Assembly (NCBI GenBank): GCA_021464415.1
Contig: CM038466.1
Coordinates: 53,975,013-54,039,012, forward strand
Reading direction: 5' to 3'
Length of the DNA: 64,000 nt
Source of the DNA: Lonicera japonica
Taxonomy: Eukaryota; Streptophyta; Magnoliopsida; Dipsacales; Caprifoliaceae
In this document: piece after piece, positions 23,135 through 34,897 of the stretch
Numbering within the stretch: the first letter of the stretch is position 1
How the letters are laid out: each line of letters begins with the position of its first letter
Notes under the pieces: model-generated
The model's input: only the letters and a program-made list of their open reading frames with translations
What the model was told of the DNA's origin: nothing
The model's database searches: none
Program-made: the position numbers and the translations under genes

Positions 23135-26100
23135 TGATGGGGTGCTATCTTCGTCGCTAAAAATAGCTTAATCAAAAACCCTTATGTACCTACAAAATAT
23201 ATTAGTAATGTAGATAGTAGCAGTAAGGGGTCAAATCCACGGGAGTTGTTTAGAATCAATGAAAACAAAATTGAGAAAATAATAGATTTAGAATAAAAAC
23301 CCATTTTTTTGCTTTGAGAAATGCTTAATTTTCTTAAGAATAATTTTAATACTAGTAAAATGAAATAAAAGTGGAGAAAGTGGTTTTAAATAAATAAAGT
23401 GTAAGGATTTCAAAGGTTAAGAATCCACCACCAAATTATCAATGGATATAGAATGATATATTATTGCACATATATACCCAAAATAAATTCTACACTAGTT
23501 TGATTAAATGGAATCACCTATGGTATGTAGAGTGAACCCAAAAGCTAACCAAATAGTATATGACAATTTATTTGTTTATAAGAAATTTTTTCATTCAAGA
23601 TCTATATTTTCTTCTTTTAGAAATAATAATAATATGAGGTTGTCACTCACTCACATTAACACTCAAGAACCAAAAGATAAATTTGAAAAATAAAATGAAC
23701 TTAAGAAAATCCTATGGTATGTAGCTCGTCTCTTAAGTCAAATATAAAAACCAAAATGGGATCACCTATAGTATGTAGAGTAATCCAAAGATCTTATTTA
23801 AGAAATGATAAACGCATAATATTGTCATGTCTAAGCTCCTTCCCGGAGTCGCTTGACGCGTTTGTTGCTTTAATTCTGCCTAATTATCCACTTATCTCGA
23901 GATTAGTGCCTTAGCGAGTTTTGTATCTAACATGGCCCAAGTTGGTGTGTATTTTGTAGTATTCCATGTGTTTGTAGGATTGGAGTACAATGGTGTTGCA
24001 TAGATTGATCAAGAGTGAGCTCGGAGGCTTGCAAAGTGCTGAGTGAACAAGTTCCAGACCCATGATTGATCATGGGCAAAGCCATGATCGATCATGGCTT
24101 GCAAAATTTCTGGCAGAACACTTCCATGATCGATCATGGGCAAAGCCATGATCGATCATGGCCCCGCGAGTGCACCAACTATCTTTTGCTTTTAGCCTTA
24201 TTTTGGGGAAACTTGTTCCTAGATATTTTCCCTTGGATAGTTTATTAATTTAAGTACTCCTTTAGCTATTGTTTAGTCGAGGAGATAGAATATAGATCAT
24301 TATCTAGTTTTACACATTTACAAGTTCTAGAGAGAAGGGAGAGCTCTTGTTCATTGTTCTTCATTTTTCCTTGTAAGTGTTTTAATTTGTAAGAATGATT
24401 TATTCATCTATAATATTTGTTTTTGCATCTATTATGGAGTAGTCTATTACTAAGGTTACGGAGGTGAATCGCGATATAATTTTTGGTAATTAATGGCTCA
24501 ATCCATATTTAAAGTTTGATAAATATTTGTGAATCTTCTTCTTCTTCATCATATCTTCCATTATTTCATGCTTTCTAGGTATTTTCATATTAAGTCAAGA
24601 CTTCATATGCCTTGTATATTTAGTTCTTGGAAGATAATGAACTTACAACATATTTATATGGTTCTAGAAAGCTTGTAGCCTTTTTCCCCCATTCATGGAG
24701 TTTTTGTCCTTTTTGTAGAAATTATAAATAGTTCATAAAACTCCATAGATGAATTATAAATTTGTTTAGCTTATCTTTGATTCATTTATTGATATATTGA
24801 GTGCTTCTTACACTTTATGTGATATTTAGACTCTTTATTTTCTACCATAAGAGATAAATGATGAAATGACAAATTTATACCATAAACTTCATTCCGTTTC
24901 ATTGTTAGGATTCACTTTATAATTTTCATTCTTTAAATCATGAGATTGCATACACCTGCTTTATGTTAAATCTTTTTATGATGAGTTTGTCATATCTATC
25001 TCGGATTAGCTTCATCGGGAATGGGTTGCCTTGCTTCACACCCGTAGCTAAGAGATAGGAACGATAACCTCGTTTTTGGTGGAATGTTGTTTGTTTCTCT
25101 CTTGATATAGCTTCAATCCGGGAATGAGGCGCCTAGCGTCGCACCCTTTGCTATTGAGAGATACATCAACATTCCCCTTATCTTGAGAAACCTTGTGTTG
25201 AAATCTTTGTATGAGCTATCGATCACCGTCTCTTAAATCGTAACTAACCTCCACCTACCTTAGTGCTTTCTTATTAATTTTCGCATCTATTTTACATTTC
25301 CGCTGTTCTACAACAAATCCAACTCACACAAAATCTGAAAACCACTTAATCCGTAATCCATTCCATTCCTTTTCACTTATCCCTGTGGTTCGACACTCGA
25401 ACTTCCGAGTCTATATTACAACTTAACGTGCCTGCACTTGGGCTCTATCAAAGCGCGTTATTTAAGTTGCGTCAAGAAAAAAAAATGAGTATATTTATGC
25501 AATATTATAAAATTCTAAATCACAAATAAAAATGGGGCTTCATCTCTCCCCTAGAAAGGGAGATTAGCCTTCCATAAAGATAGAAGAACAAAACAAATAA
25601 TAAAATAGCTCCTTAAATATTTTCAAATATGTGAGTAAGGTGATACAAGAATTTCTCTCAACACTCTACAATTTTCTCTTCTTTACCAAATGAAACAATA
25701 ATACAAGGAGAAGAAAAATATGTAACACTCAAATTTTTTCTCTCTCTACAACAAGCTCTCCTTTTTCCAAAAATAACTCTCTCCTTCTTGGCCAACTATG
25801 AATGAATATATGTGAGAAAATGGAAGAGAAGTCTACTAATGGAAGTAGACAATAGGGTGAGGGGGATAGAGTGTGTAAGAGAAAATGGTAGAAATTGTCT
25901 AAGGAGTGGAGTGTTGGGTTAGGAGTTGAGTGTTGGTACTTAGAAGAGAGTTTAAAATATGAGAATGGGCCCCACACACTTTTGGAATATTTTCTCTTTT
26001 TTTCTTTTGCTGTAGTAATTTTGCAATGAAATTTTGGGTCCCAAGATGGCCAAATTTGGAAAAGTGTTGAACCGAAAAGTTGTAACTTTCGAAATTCACT

Positions 26101-26345
26101 TGATTTTGGGGTCAAAAAACGCAAGATTTGGAGTTTCGAACAAAAAATTATGCTTTAAAAACTATCCCAAGTCACTTTAGGTGTCCTGTCTCACATATTC
26201 AACAAAGTTAAGCATTTAATTGCATCAATTGAAACTAAGACCTGCAAAACAACTAAATGTCAACATTAGATAATATAATACAAGTTTTGACACTTAAAAG
26301 TTAGGCATTTGGGGAATTATAAATAACAGTTTTGGGTGCTTATCA
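23135..26345 (-). mobile_element. Solo LTR, minus orientation, split by a nested solo LTR
   Basis: The plus strand begins TGATGGGGTGCTATCTTCG and ends TTTGGGTGCTTATCA. Flanks are TAAGT (23130-23134) and TAGGT (26346-26350), 4 of 5 matching. After removing the inner 1669-bp LTR and its target copy, about 1.54 kb remains. It contains the phrase AAGGGGTCAAATCCACGGG common in plant LTRs. The family was not determined. Confidence 0.65.
23806..25474 (+). mobile_element. Solo LTR, Athila-like gypsy family, nested
   Basis: It starts TGATAAACGCATAATATTG and ends AAGTTGCGTCA. AGAAA flanks both sides (23801-23805, 25475-25479). 1669 bp. Four ATGATCGATCAT-type palindromes lie at 24061-24161 as two pairs, each pair spaced by GGGCAAAG. 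The rest follows the family's conserved R/U5 half, for example the two GGGAATG...CACACC-type segments. Confidence 0.92.
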
Positions 26346-26599
26346 TAGGTAAGTTTTATTTATCTGATTTTATGAAAGCTTTAATTGAGTGATAATATAA
26401 TTACTCCTTGTTTCGTAAATAATTTTTATCAGGATTCTTTATCAAATTATTTTGTTTGAAAATAATAAACTATCAGGAACTTAACAATAAGTTCATTCAA
26501 TTAAAAAGTGGACAATCTATGAAATAAAACAAGTACATAAATGTATAATTGAATAACTAAAAGAGATTTTAGTTACTTTCCCGACAATATATATATATA

Positions 26600-27273
26600 A
26601 GAACGAAAGAGAGAAAATATAATACGACATAAGAGATTCTGGAGGATATCGGCATTTCTTCTCCAGATATTTCCAAGAATCTCACTCCAGAATATAACAC
26701 TTCGAGTGTTGAGATATGGATTTGAGACTTTCTTCAGAAATAAGACAATCACGTGATACAGACTTTAAATTGTTATAAAAGGTCAGAAGGTTGCAGATTT
26801 AGAGAGATTTTTGGCTCCTCCAAAAATGTTGTCATTGAAACCCTTGGGTGCAGGTATATTTATAGTGGTGGGATGGTTTGTTGCGCGAAAAATGGCTGAA
26901 CTGTTGTTTCTAACAGACTGATGTGTCAGGGAGTGGATGGTCTATGTTTGGGGAGTTTGTCATGTGATAAATTCTAGTTTGTCGTGCGACAAACCCAAAT
27001 ACAAGGTAGTTTGTCGTGTGGCAAACCCTCCCAAAAACAGTTTCTAGTGTATGAGTGGGTTTCAGATTCAAAAAGTGACTTCTGAGAGCTTTTAGGGTTA
27101 TTGCGGAGGATAAGAATTGGTTTGTCTATAGTATTGTTGCTCCCTTTTTTCTTGTTTGTTGTTATGGTTTTCTGATCTATAATTTAACTTATTATTTGCA
27201 ATTGTGGTTGTACTCTTGGCTCTTGCTTTACCCTATTCTATTGTTACAACTCGGTGTAGATTCCGACTCAACA
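26600..27273 (-). mobile_element. LTR-like sequence with GTTTGTCGTGCGACAAAC palindromes
   Basis: On the minus strand, a start TGTTGAGTCGGAATCTACAC at 27273 leads to three palindromes (27009-27026, 26977-26994, 26954-26971) and then a TATAAATA motif near 26860. This is the same order as in the other LTRs of the window. I could not fix the other end or a target duplication; the left limit is a guess. Confidence 0.45.
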
Positions 27274-27554
27274 ATTCAAGGTACACAATAAATAATTTCA
27301 ATTCCTCAATTCTACCACACAATGCATGAAAGGTGTTTGATAAAATGTTTGAACAGAATTCTCACGAGGTCTGGTCAATAAGTGCTCCTGCTAGAAATAC
27401 TCTAATATTTATGTGCTTAGCCTTATGGGTCATAGCAATCTAATTAACTATTATATTGAATTCAAGTAGAGAATGGTCATTAATGAAAATTTATCAATGG
27501 TCAAATTTGAAATTTGTGTTTGTGTTATAATAAGAGCTATTTGACCATTGATTA

Positions 27555-29001
27555 TGTTGACCTAGAAGGTCTTAATCTTATTTTGATAATAACAATAAAT
27601 TAATCATGTGTAATTTAACATGTGTGTTGAAGTAATTATAGCCACATTTCAATGATCATCATACATGGACCAAAACTGACCAATCCAAACTAAGATCTTT
27701 CCTCTACAAGCATTCAAATCACATTGGATTGCCTCTCTCAAAATCTTTGATCAATGAACTTTGATATACACATTCCATTGAAGATCAAAGTCAAAGTTCA
27801 AATGTAGATCAAATTGAAGAAACAAATTGAAGCATTCAAAAACTCATTAATTCGATAATTGAGTGAGTGCTTAGAATTTATGTAAAGTTTCTTATTTGAT
27901 TATTTATATAGCTCATACATATTGATATAGATAGCTCATACATATTGATTATTTATAGGATTTATGTAAAGTTTCTTATTTGATTCATTTGAAAACATCA
28001 TTCTTACAAAAACTGGTTTTCAAATAAATTCATAGTAAATTTAAATGATCATATTTTGAGTTTTCCTGTAAAGAGGTATCTTAGGAACATATTTTGAGGT
28101 CCCAAAATCATTAGAATTAATTTTGGAGTTAAATTGCAAAAGTCCAAAAATTGAGATTTTGGCATAATGGACAGAGCCCATCAGTCGACTAAGCAGTTTT
28201 GCTCAGTCGACTGATGAGCTTTGCTAAGTCGATTTATGTCTTAGAATATAGTCGTTGGATTTCTGATTTTTTATCATTTTTGGTACCAAACTTTTACCAA
28301 ACTTCAAAAACAGCTATATCACGTTTGAGACTATATATACACTATCTAAGACACATTTTGACAAGCTTTAGTATTGATCATAATTATTCATCTTTAAGTT
28401 ATATCTATTTGATCAATCAAGATAACTCTAGTGTGAGCTTCAATTGTATCTATCAAACACTTGAGAGTTGTTATTCATTGGTGTGAATCACCAAACAATC
28501 TATATTCAATTATGAGAGGTAAATCTCATAGGATAGCAAGAACGTAAATTCTTGTTTAGTAATTGTGAGAGGTAAATCTCATAAATTAGCAAGAGAGTAT
28601 ATATTCTAAGAAGTGTAGTGGGTATAGCTACATTGTGAGTGTTGTGTGTATAACAACATTTTTGTATTGTGGTTTGATTTTCACCTGAAAGAAAATTGAA
28701 AATCGGTTTTAATGGAGATTCTCGGGGGACTATCCAAGCGCAGATGTATGGTTTAGGAAACCGAACCGCGTGAACAAAACGTCTTGGGTTTCAATCGGTT
28801 TAATCTTTCTAACTTAAGCTATTTATTTTCTTGTTATATCAGTGCTTGATCTTGAGTTTGTTTGATTGATTTGCTTGTTTTCCTTGATATTTTTGTTTAG
28901 CTTAGTTATATTATTTAAACATTTTTAGAAAACGTTTTAATTCCACAGTAAGCATTAAAAATCCTATTCACCCTCCCTCTAGGGTTGATTTCCGACCAAC
29001 A
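27555..29001 (+). mobile_element. Solo LTR, Sirevirus-like copia family
   Basis: It starts TGTTGACCTAGAAGGTC and ends TTTCCGACCAACA. GATTA flanks both sides (27550-27554, 29002-29006). 1447 bp. The terminal sequences match the minus-strand LTR at 49849-51587, which is adjacent to an initiator-methionine-type primer-binding site. CAGTCGACTG palindromes lie at 28180-28235, about 130 bp before a CTATATATACA TATA box at 28330. Sireviruses are known to carry palindromic repeats in their LTRs. Confidence 0.9.
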
Positions 29002-29006
29002 GATTA

Positions 29007-31726
29007 TGTTGAAATTAATGACTAATGATATAAGACAACTAGGGGTAACCCGCACCTATGGAATTATGGATGTAATCCTTGCATGAATTTTAATAAGTTA
29101 TAGTGGATCTCAGCTCATTGAAAGCCGTTGAACTGCATCATAATGGATAAAACTGTTGCATAACATGGCAAAAAGTTCCACCTAATATTAAGATTAAATG
29201 CTACAAATAACACAAATTTTACTGCTAAAAATATATATATAAAAAAAATTTAATTTTGAGATATATGCTAGGCATCTGTCTGGTAAAAAAAATAACACTC
29301 CTCCGACTTAAATTAATAGTCTCATTTTATGTTTGAGACATGATAAATGAATTAAATCTCACAATATAAATTGTAATATTTATTCTTTAGAACCATTGAT
29401 TATGTTTTTTTTTAATAAGAAACAATGCTTATATTGATGAAAAAAACAAATATAAGCGGGGAAAATGAAAGTGGACGAGAAATCCATAACAGAACGAGAC
29501 AAAAAGAAAAAGGGAAAAAAAAGAACAAGCAAAAACTCCACAAAGACTAGAATCCCCTCAACAAAAAACACAAAACTCAGCCACATAACACCATGAATTT
29601 CTGCAATGAATCTCCCCTCAAATCAAATTTCAGTGTCGTGTCTTGCAGAGGATGTTTGAATTCTTGCAAAACTCAAATACAATATCCATAGAAACAATTA
29701 AAGTACCTACAACAACTTCATCTTTTTAGAAAAAAAATAAGTTCTCAAAAACCAAATCTTAAAATTCCCTTATGTTTATTACTCCCCATTGATTACTCTC
29801 TCTTTTCTCTTTTATATTCACACAACTCTAGGTCCTCTCGATCTTTCACATTCTTTCATTAGTTACTTTCTTTCATTCTTTCATTTTAAAATAAGCGTTC
29901 CTCAAACCTGTAGATATTTCTTTCTTCCATGCCTTTTTCTACTCTCTCCCATGCTTGAACTTACGGGTATTTTCAGTTTTGGTCAAGATAAAAACTAAAG
30001 TATCCCAAACTCAAATTAAATGTAAAAATCCAATTTCGATTTGATTTCACTTTCTAAATCTTCTAAACCCAAACTCGAACCAAACTTTTATGTTCGGTTC
30101 GGTTTTGTTCAATTTTGATATATTTTTTTAAATCAATTAAACATGGCAATAGAATACTAATTGTGATGTAAGATTGGTTCAGTTTCAGATTAAAGTCAAA
30201 GTTTTCTAGAACTAAGGAACAAACATATAGAAACTGCATTCTCTATTTACTCACTATTTATTTATTTTTTACATTTATAAGAATAAAACACATTAAATAA
30301 AATGATGAATTATCTTACCATCATGTATGTGATAAAAAAAATCTTAACATCATGTAGTTAATTCAATAACATGGGCATGCATTAATTAAATTTTTTTAAG
30401 AGGATCATAACATGCCGTTGATAAGGAACATATTCTTATAAAAATCCATCTTTTTGTATCATAGTATACTTAATATTATACGTAATGTGTGCCCTTAAAG
30501 TATATATTAACACATTTCATATTTCATTTTATTATACATAATTTGGTTCGATTCGATTTTGGACTAGCTAGCCCCGAACCAAACTATTTGGTTTCAGTTC
30601 GATTTTCTAGTTTTCGGTTTCGAGTTTTTTTCAGTTCAGGATTTTATGGATCAATTTAGATCGGTTTGGTCGATTTTCGTATTGGCCTTAGCACCCCTAC
30701 TTTAACTTTAATCTCTTGGATCGTGGAAGTCCCAATTGTGAGTAATATTGAATTTACTTCTTAGTACCAAATGTTAATACTTTACAAGTTCCAATAAATG
30801 ATATGATCAGATTAAGATTTCTACAGATTGTTTGATAGTAGAAAAAAAAAATGTATTGTTATGAGAAGATTGAATATGAGTTGAGAGATGTCATGAGACA
30901 TTCTTTCGTTTTTTTCATGGAAAATTTTCTTTGTATTGTGGTGAATAAAAATTTTCCACAAAAATTAGAGGATGAAAGACATCTACTCGATGGAGAGAAT
31001 CCCACCGCATCCCTCAACTTATTTTTGTTTGCAATGTCTTCCTATTCTTTCTTAACCGCTTTAAAGTTTAATGTCTTTGTTTATTTTCCTTTATTTTTCT
31101 CTTTCGTGTAACCAAAAGATACATGTCTAGGAATATTGAAATAATTTTTTTTTGGGGGATTAATAACGATAAATTCTTTAGAATTAGTACAGATAATTGC
31201 ACATTTTCATTAAGCACCGGTTCATTGCTTACAAGAAATAATATTGTTTTATTGCTATTTCTACTTGGTTAGTTATGTAGTTTTATCACATGTTGTGTTT
31301 TGCTTTTATATTTATTCCAGCGAGTTTGCTTTCTTCAATAGATATTGTTTTTATTAAGTTGTTGAGCTATATCTTCATTTTTGTCCTCCAAAGCAACCAA
31401 TTATAACGACTTTAATTTTAAAACTTATTATATTTTATATTTTTGTAAAAACTTGATATGCAGAATGAAACAGATGTGATAATGTAAATTGGGTGTCTAT
31501 TACACATTTTTCATGTTACAAAAAAAAATAAAAAATTCAATTTATAATCGATGCACTACCTTCTACAATGTGTAAATTTTACCAGAAGTATATTTTATAC
31601 AATCGTTAAAATGCTCTCAATTTGTCGACTAATACTCTCAACCTCTATTATTATATATACAAATTGACTTAGCCCTCCCTTTTTTAATATATATATATAT
31701 GTATATGTCGGTTATCTTCTCTTTAA
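29007..31726. other. AT-rich intergenic stretch
   Basis: No gene was recognised. Between about 30055 and 30700, GGTTCGGTT/AACCGAACC-like words recur on both strands and end in TTAGCACCCCTA, as in a common class of small plant DNA elements. I could not define its termini. A distant relative of the 9017/11697 repeat lies near 30905. Confidence 0.45.
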
Positions 31727-32067
31727 GACTGTTCTTAAGTTAACTAATTTAAGGACTATTATTTTGAGGGGTAAATGGAAGAATATTTTCATGAAATTTG
31801 AAAAATATGATCTCTATAATAAGTAGATAATCTCCACCTAATTTCATTGTAAAACCCAAACGGGAAGTGGGTTAACTACACAATTGATAAATGTGTACTC
31901 TGTTGAAATTTAAGATGATTAGTTAACCCATTTCCTATTAGAGTTTTATAAGGACATTTGGTGGAGATGATCTACTTATTATAGATTTCGACCAAATTTC
32001 ATGAAAATATTCTTCTGTTTACCTCTCGAAATGGATGATACTTAAGTTAGTTAACTTAAGAACAGTC
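31727..32067. mobile_element. Foldback MITE, 341 bp, adjacent to duplication copy 2
   Basis: GACTGTTCTTAAGTTAACTA at the left is the complement of TAGTTAACTTAAGAACAGTC at the right. Similarity continues through both arms for about 150 bp each, including ATTTTCATGAAATTTG and ATAATAAGTAGAT. The target duplication is unclear. The same sequence theme appears in decayed form near 12840-13080. Confidence 0.8.
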
Positions 32068-32305
32068 CACAAAAGAATGGAATCATATATATATATAGAT
32101 AGATAGATCTAGTGTATATACAATTCACAAAATAATATATCCATAAAAAACGGTTCCATATGAGAAGCTAGGCAACAGCACACAGCTCCTCAACGGATGG
32201 GACATGCCTTGTATCAACTAACACTTTTCGGAGGTGCATGAATGATCTTATTCAATGAAAATAACATGAATGCTAAAACATTGTCAATAAACCATGACTA
32301 TCTGC

Positions 32306-32313
32306 TATATAAT
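32306..32313 (+). promoter_or_regulatory. Putative TATA box of B3-like gene copy 2
   Basis: TATATAAT lies about 65 bp before the ATG at 32379, the same spacing as in copy 1. Confidence 0.4.
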
Positions 32314-32378
32314 TTGATGCAAAATTAAAAACCAATCATCTTGGCTCAAACAGTTAATCAATCAATAATACTAATACA

Positions 32379-32867
32379 ATGGACCCCCAACCTCAAAACA
32401 TTCCAGATTATCCGCCAAATGCTGAAGTAACATTTCTGTTTACGAAAACCTTGACTAAGACTGACATCAACAAAGGATTGGTGTTCGTCGGGGCGGGAAA
32501 CGACTACATAAGAGACCTTTGCACCGCTGATGGGATTATGGAAACGATGCAAAAGAAAGGAATTACAACTGCAGTCTACACGCCAATTGGTCATGCTTAT
32601 ATGGGTTTGAGAATTGGTGCAACGGGGATCGGTCCATTCTGGCTGAAAAAAAATGGTTGGGATAAGCTTCTTGAGGGAAATGGATTTAAGGAAGGGGTTA
32701 AAATTAACTGTCTTTCTGATTATTTAGTTTTATCATAAAGGCGTCTTACTATTCTTGCCAATTTTTTTTTTTTTAATAATCAATCAGATTATTTATTTTT
32801 GGCAGGTTCAGAATATGAAATTGAAGATGATAAAACTGGAGTTAGAATAAAGGCTGAAGTTAACTAA
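32379..32867 (+). CDS. B3-like DNA-binding domain protein, copy 2
   Basis: Exon 1 starts at ATG 32379 and is open for 119 residues to 32738. It has the same B3-like blocks as copy 1: TFLFTKTLTKTDINKGLVFV near residue 19 and NGWDKLLEGNGFKEGVKI near residue 92. After GVKIN the copy-1 segment CWGLHDPTQPPKQRIDF is absent, so this exon seems to have lost about 70 bp including the ancestral splice donor. A clean second exon remains at 32806-32867 after TTTGGCAG, coding SEYEIEDDKTGVRIKAEVN and stop in one frame. Use of a weak donor after AACT (about 32712) would join the exons in frame, but this is speculative. The gene may be shortened or a recent pseudogene. Confidence 0.5.
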
Positions 32868-33239
32868 TATATACTAATAGTACTTTCAGATTTTAGATTT
32901 ATGCGCGCAATTGGCTGATATTTGAAGACAGAGGAGAGTACTAGTTAAATGATATAATTAATATAGCAGTTATAGGCTTATGTTTATTCAACTACATAAT
33001 ATAGTATAATGGTAGCAATATTCATGGTTTTACACATTAAAGATGATGGTTGTTTTACGCTAACGACTATTTGTAGGAAATAACTAAAGATATTTATAAT
33101 TTTAAAGAAAATTATAGTCTTAAGCTTCAAATATTTTTAACATTCAATCAAAAAACCAGAAAACTACACTGAAAAGAACAAAAAATTGTCCGATTTCATT
33201 CACTGAATATCGATCAACTGGAGGACCTGACCCGGCCTT

Positions 33240-34472
33240 TCAAATTTTGAAGGAACTGTCAATATAATAAGAGAACTTAACTGGTGATATATCACCCAAA
33301 GGCGTAACCCTTTTGCTTTGAACATGGTAGTAGTGCAGCCCTCCATTGCCTCGCAGCAGTACTATTACTTCATCATCTTCCCCGTATTGAATGATGTCAA
33401 TTGGACTCGACCAGCCCCATTTCTCAATGCTTTTGATATCAATACTATACTGCTTAACCCATATATATCTATTCCAGTCCTTCAACATCCACATGTTGTT
33501 GATGTAAGAATGAATATCTGTCGGTTCCATTAACCAGAGCTCACCTTGCAGCGCAGCCAAGCGAAACTCAATCCGGTTAGTCACACAATGAGGCGGTGGC
33601 ACAGCACTAAACTTCTCGGTTTCTAAATTGAAGCAAAAAATAACGTCATCTCTTCCTTGGGCTCCAACAAACCATTTGTCAACTTTCCAAATCGCAAATT
33701 TATCAATAGCTAATGACAGATCAAACACAGGATAAGGGCAACCCCCTTCAATCACTCTCCATGAATAAGGGCTAGAATTATTAGAACCAACAGTACTAGA
33801 GCTACTAATAGTTAACACCTCACAGCTAATCTCATATTCATCAAAGTTTTCATAGTCAAGGTGAATGTCAAACAATCGAACCACTTTGTAATCCATTGTG
33901 GATGGAACAAATCCGAATCCCACACCGAACAAGGTCATGGGTGGTAAAGGCTGCAACTCCTTGTGATGATCAGGAAGCTCTATAAACTCATGGGTGCTTG
34001 GATTGCAGATGTAAATATGCCGTGAAGTGCACACACAAATCAGCTCCTTGTTTGAAGGTTGCAGCACCAATCCCTGCCATTTGTCTACTTTTACTTGCTT
34101 GGTGAATTCACTTATGGGGCGACCCTCGTCGTCCGCTGTTGTGAGATGAAGGTCCACCTCGAACTCCTTGAGGTCTTCGTCCATTGCTTCTGGATCTGCC
34201 CCTATATATTGAAATGGTTGTGTATTGATATCAAATTGAGATAAAGCTGTGAAGACAAAGAAGGAAGGAGGATTTTGAAGGGACTGGTGACGGTGCAAGC
34301 TGAGGAAGTACAGGTTCGAGAGAGACTCGCACCAATACTTCGACAAGCACTTTAACCTTGTAAGATCTTTTACATGGAGCTGCGAAAATATGTCGTACAT
34401 GAGGCAAATTGGTACGTCCGAAAGGGCCCCTTCTTTTTCCTCTGCATCGTTTGATAGCTTATCATCATTCAT
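33240..34472 (-). CDS. F-box protein with F-box-associated C-terminal region
   Basis: The uninterrupted frame gives 410 residues from the first ATG at 34470-34472; the frame is open nine codons further upstream but begins there with TTG. The F-box lies at about residues 15-57 (LSDVPICLMYDIFSQLHVKD, then LTRLKCLSKYWCESLSN). It should bind a SKP1-like protein in an SCF ubiquitin ligase. The remainder resembles plant F-box-associated domains, with ICNPSTHEFIELP near residue 155 and the FGFVPSTMDYKVVRLF segment, and probably recruits a substrate. A TTTGTTGTTGCAG acceptor-like site just before the frame suggests an intron in the 5' leader or a further upstream exon. The gene converges on B3-like copy 2. 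Copy 1 (5722-6612) is a pseudogene, so this may be the sole working copy here. The substrate is unknown. Confidence 0.85.
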   Translation of the reverse strand: MNDDKLSNDAEEKEGALSDVPICLMYDIFSQLHVKDLTRLKCLSKYWCESLSNLYFLSLHRHQSLQNPPSFFVFTALSQFDINTQPFQYIGADPEAMDEDLKEFEVDLHLTTADDEGRPISEFTKQVKVDKWQGLVLQPSNKELICVCTSRHIYICNPSTHEFIELPDHHKELQPLPPMTLFGVGFGFVPSTMDYKVVRLFDIHLDYENFDEYEISCEVLTISSSSTVGSNNSSPYSWRVIEGGCPYPVFDLSLAIDKFAIWKVDKWFVGAQGRDDVIFCFNLETEKFSAVPPPHCVTNRIEFRLAALQGELWLMEPTDIHSYINNMWMLKDWNRYIWVKQYSIDIKSIEKWGWSSPIDIIQYGEDDEVIVLLRGNGGLHYYHVQSKRVTPLGDISPVKFSYYIDSSFKI

Positions 34473-34780
34473 CTTCTTGTACTCAAGTGCATCATCCAAT
34501 GGACTGCAACAACAAAGATAAAATTATGCGGAATGAAATGCAAATTCTAGTATCTGTATTGAGAGTAATGCTACATGGACCTACCGCATCATCAGTCATC
34601 ATGTATGTATATATAGGTCTCACATGTTCAATGCAGCAAATACTACAAAGTAATAAAAACCTAAGATTAATTTTTCACCAAAAAAAAATTTAATTAAAAA
34701 CCTAAGAAAATAGGAGAGTACCAATTTAAAATATGTTACATATTTAACGTTGAACATAAAATATTCCCTCCCTCTCACTC

Positions 34781-34897
34781 GAATTAAGAGTTGCACACTT
34801 AACATGTCCATGAAAGACAATGAATCTTAATTCAAAACTGAATTAAGAGTTGCACTCTTAACATTTCCATGAAATACAGAATCTTAATTCAAAACTG
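34781..34897. repeat. Two-copy tandem repeat, 59-bp period
   Basis: GAATTAAGAGTTGCAC begins at 34781 and 34840. Each is followed by CTTAACAT-TCCATGAAA and AATCTTAATTCAAAACTGA. It sits upstream of the F-box gene, just outside the duplicated segment. Confidence 0.85.

Larger units (their letters stand above)
32109..34745. repeat. Segmental duplication, copy 2 (B3-like gene plus intact F-box gene)
   Basis: Partner of 4321-6790. This copy keeps the full F-box gene but has lost part of the first B3-like exon. Its left edge lies about 40 bp from a foldback MITE. Confidence 0.88.

Noticed and set aside
24061..24161. CRISPR-like array of evenly spaced palindromes
   Set aside because: The units sit in a plant LTR with a perfect target duplication, spacers are short repeats themselves, and no Cas genes exist in such a genome.
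25729..26124. 131-codon minus-strand frame
   Set aside because: It lies inside the outer solo LTR at 23135-26345 and shows no domain; low-complexity Ser/Phe composition.
28199..28486. 95-codon frame
   Set aside because: Wholly inside the Sirevirus-like solo LTR, crossing its TATA box.
30851..31111. 86-codon plus-strand frame
   Set aside because: Overlaps a dispersed AT-rich repeat related to 9017 and 11697. Composition is Phe/Leu-rich with no domain.
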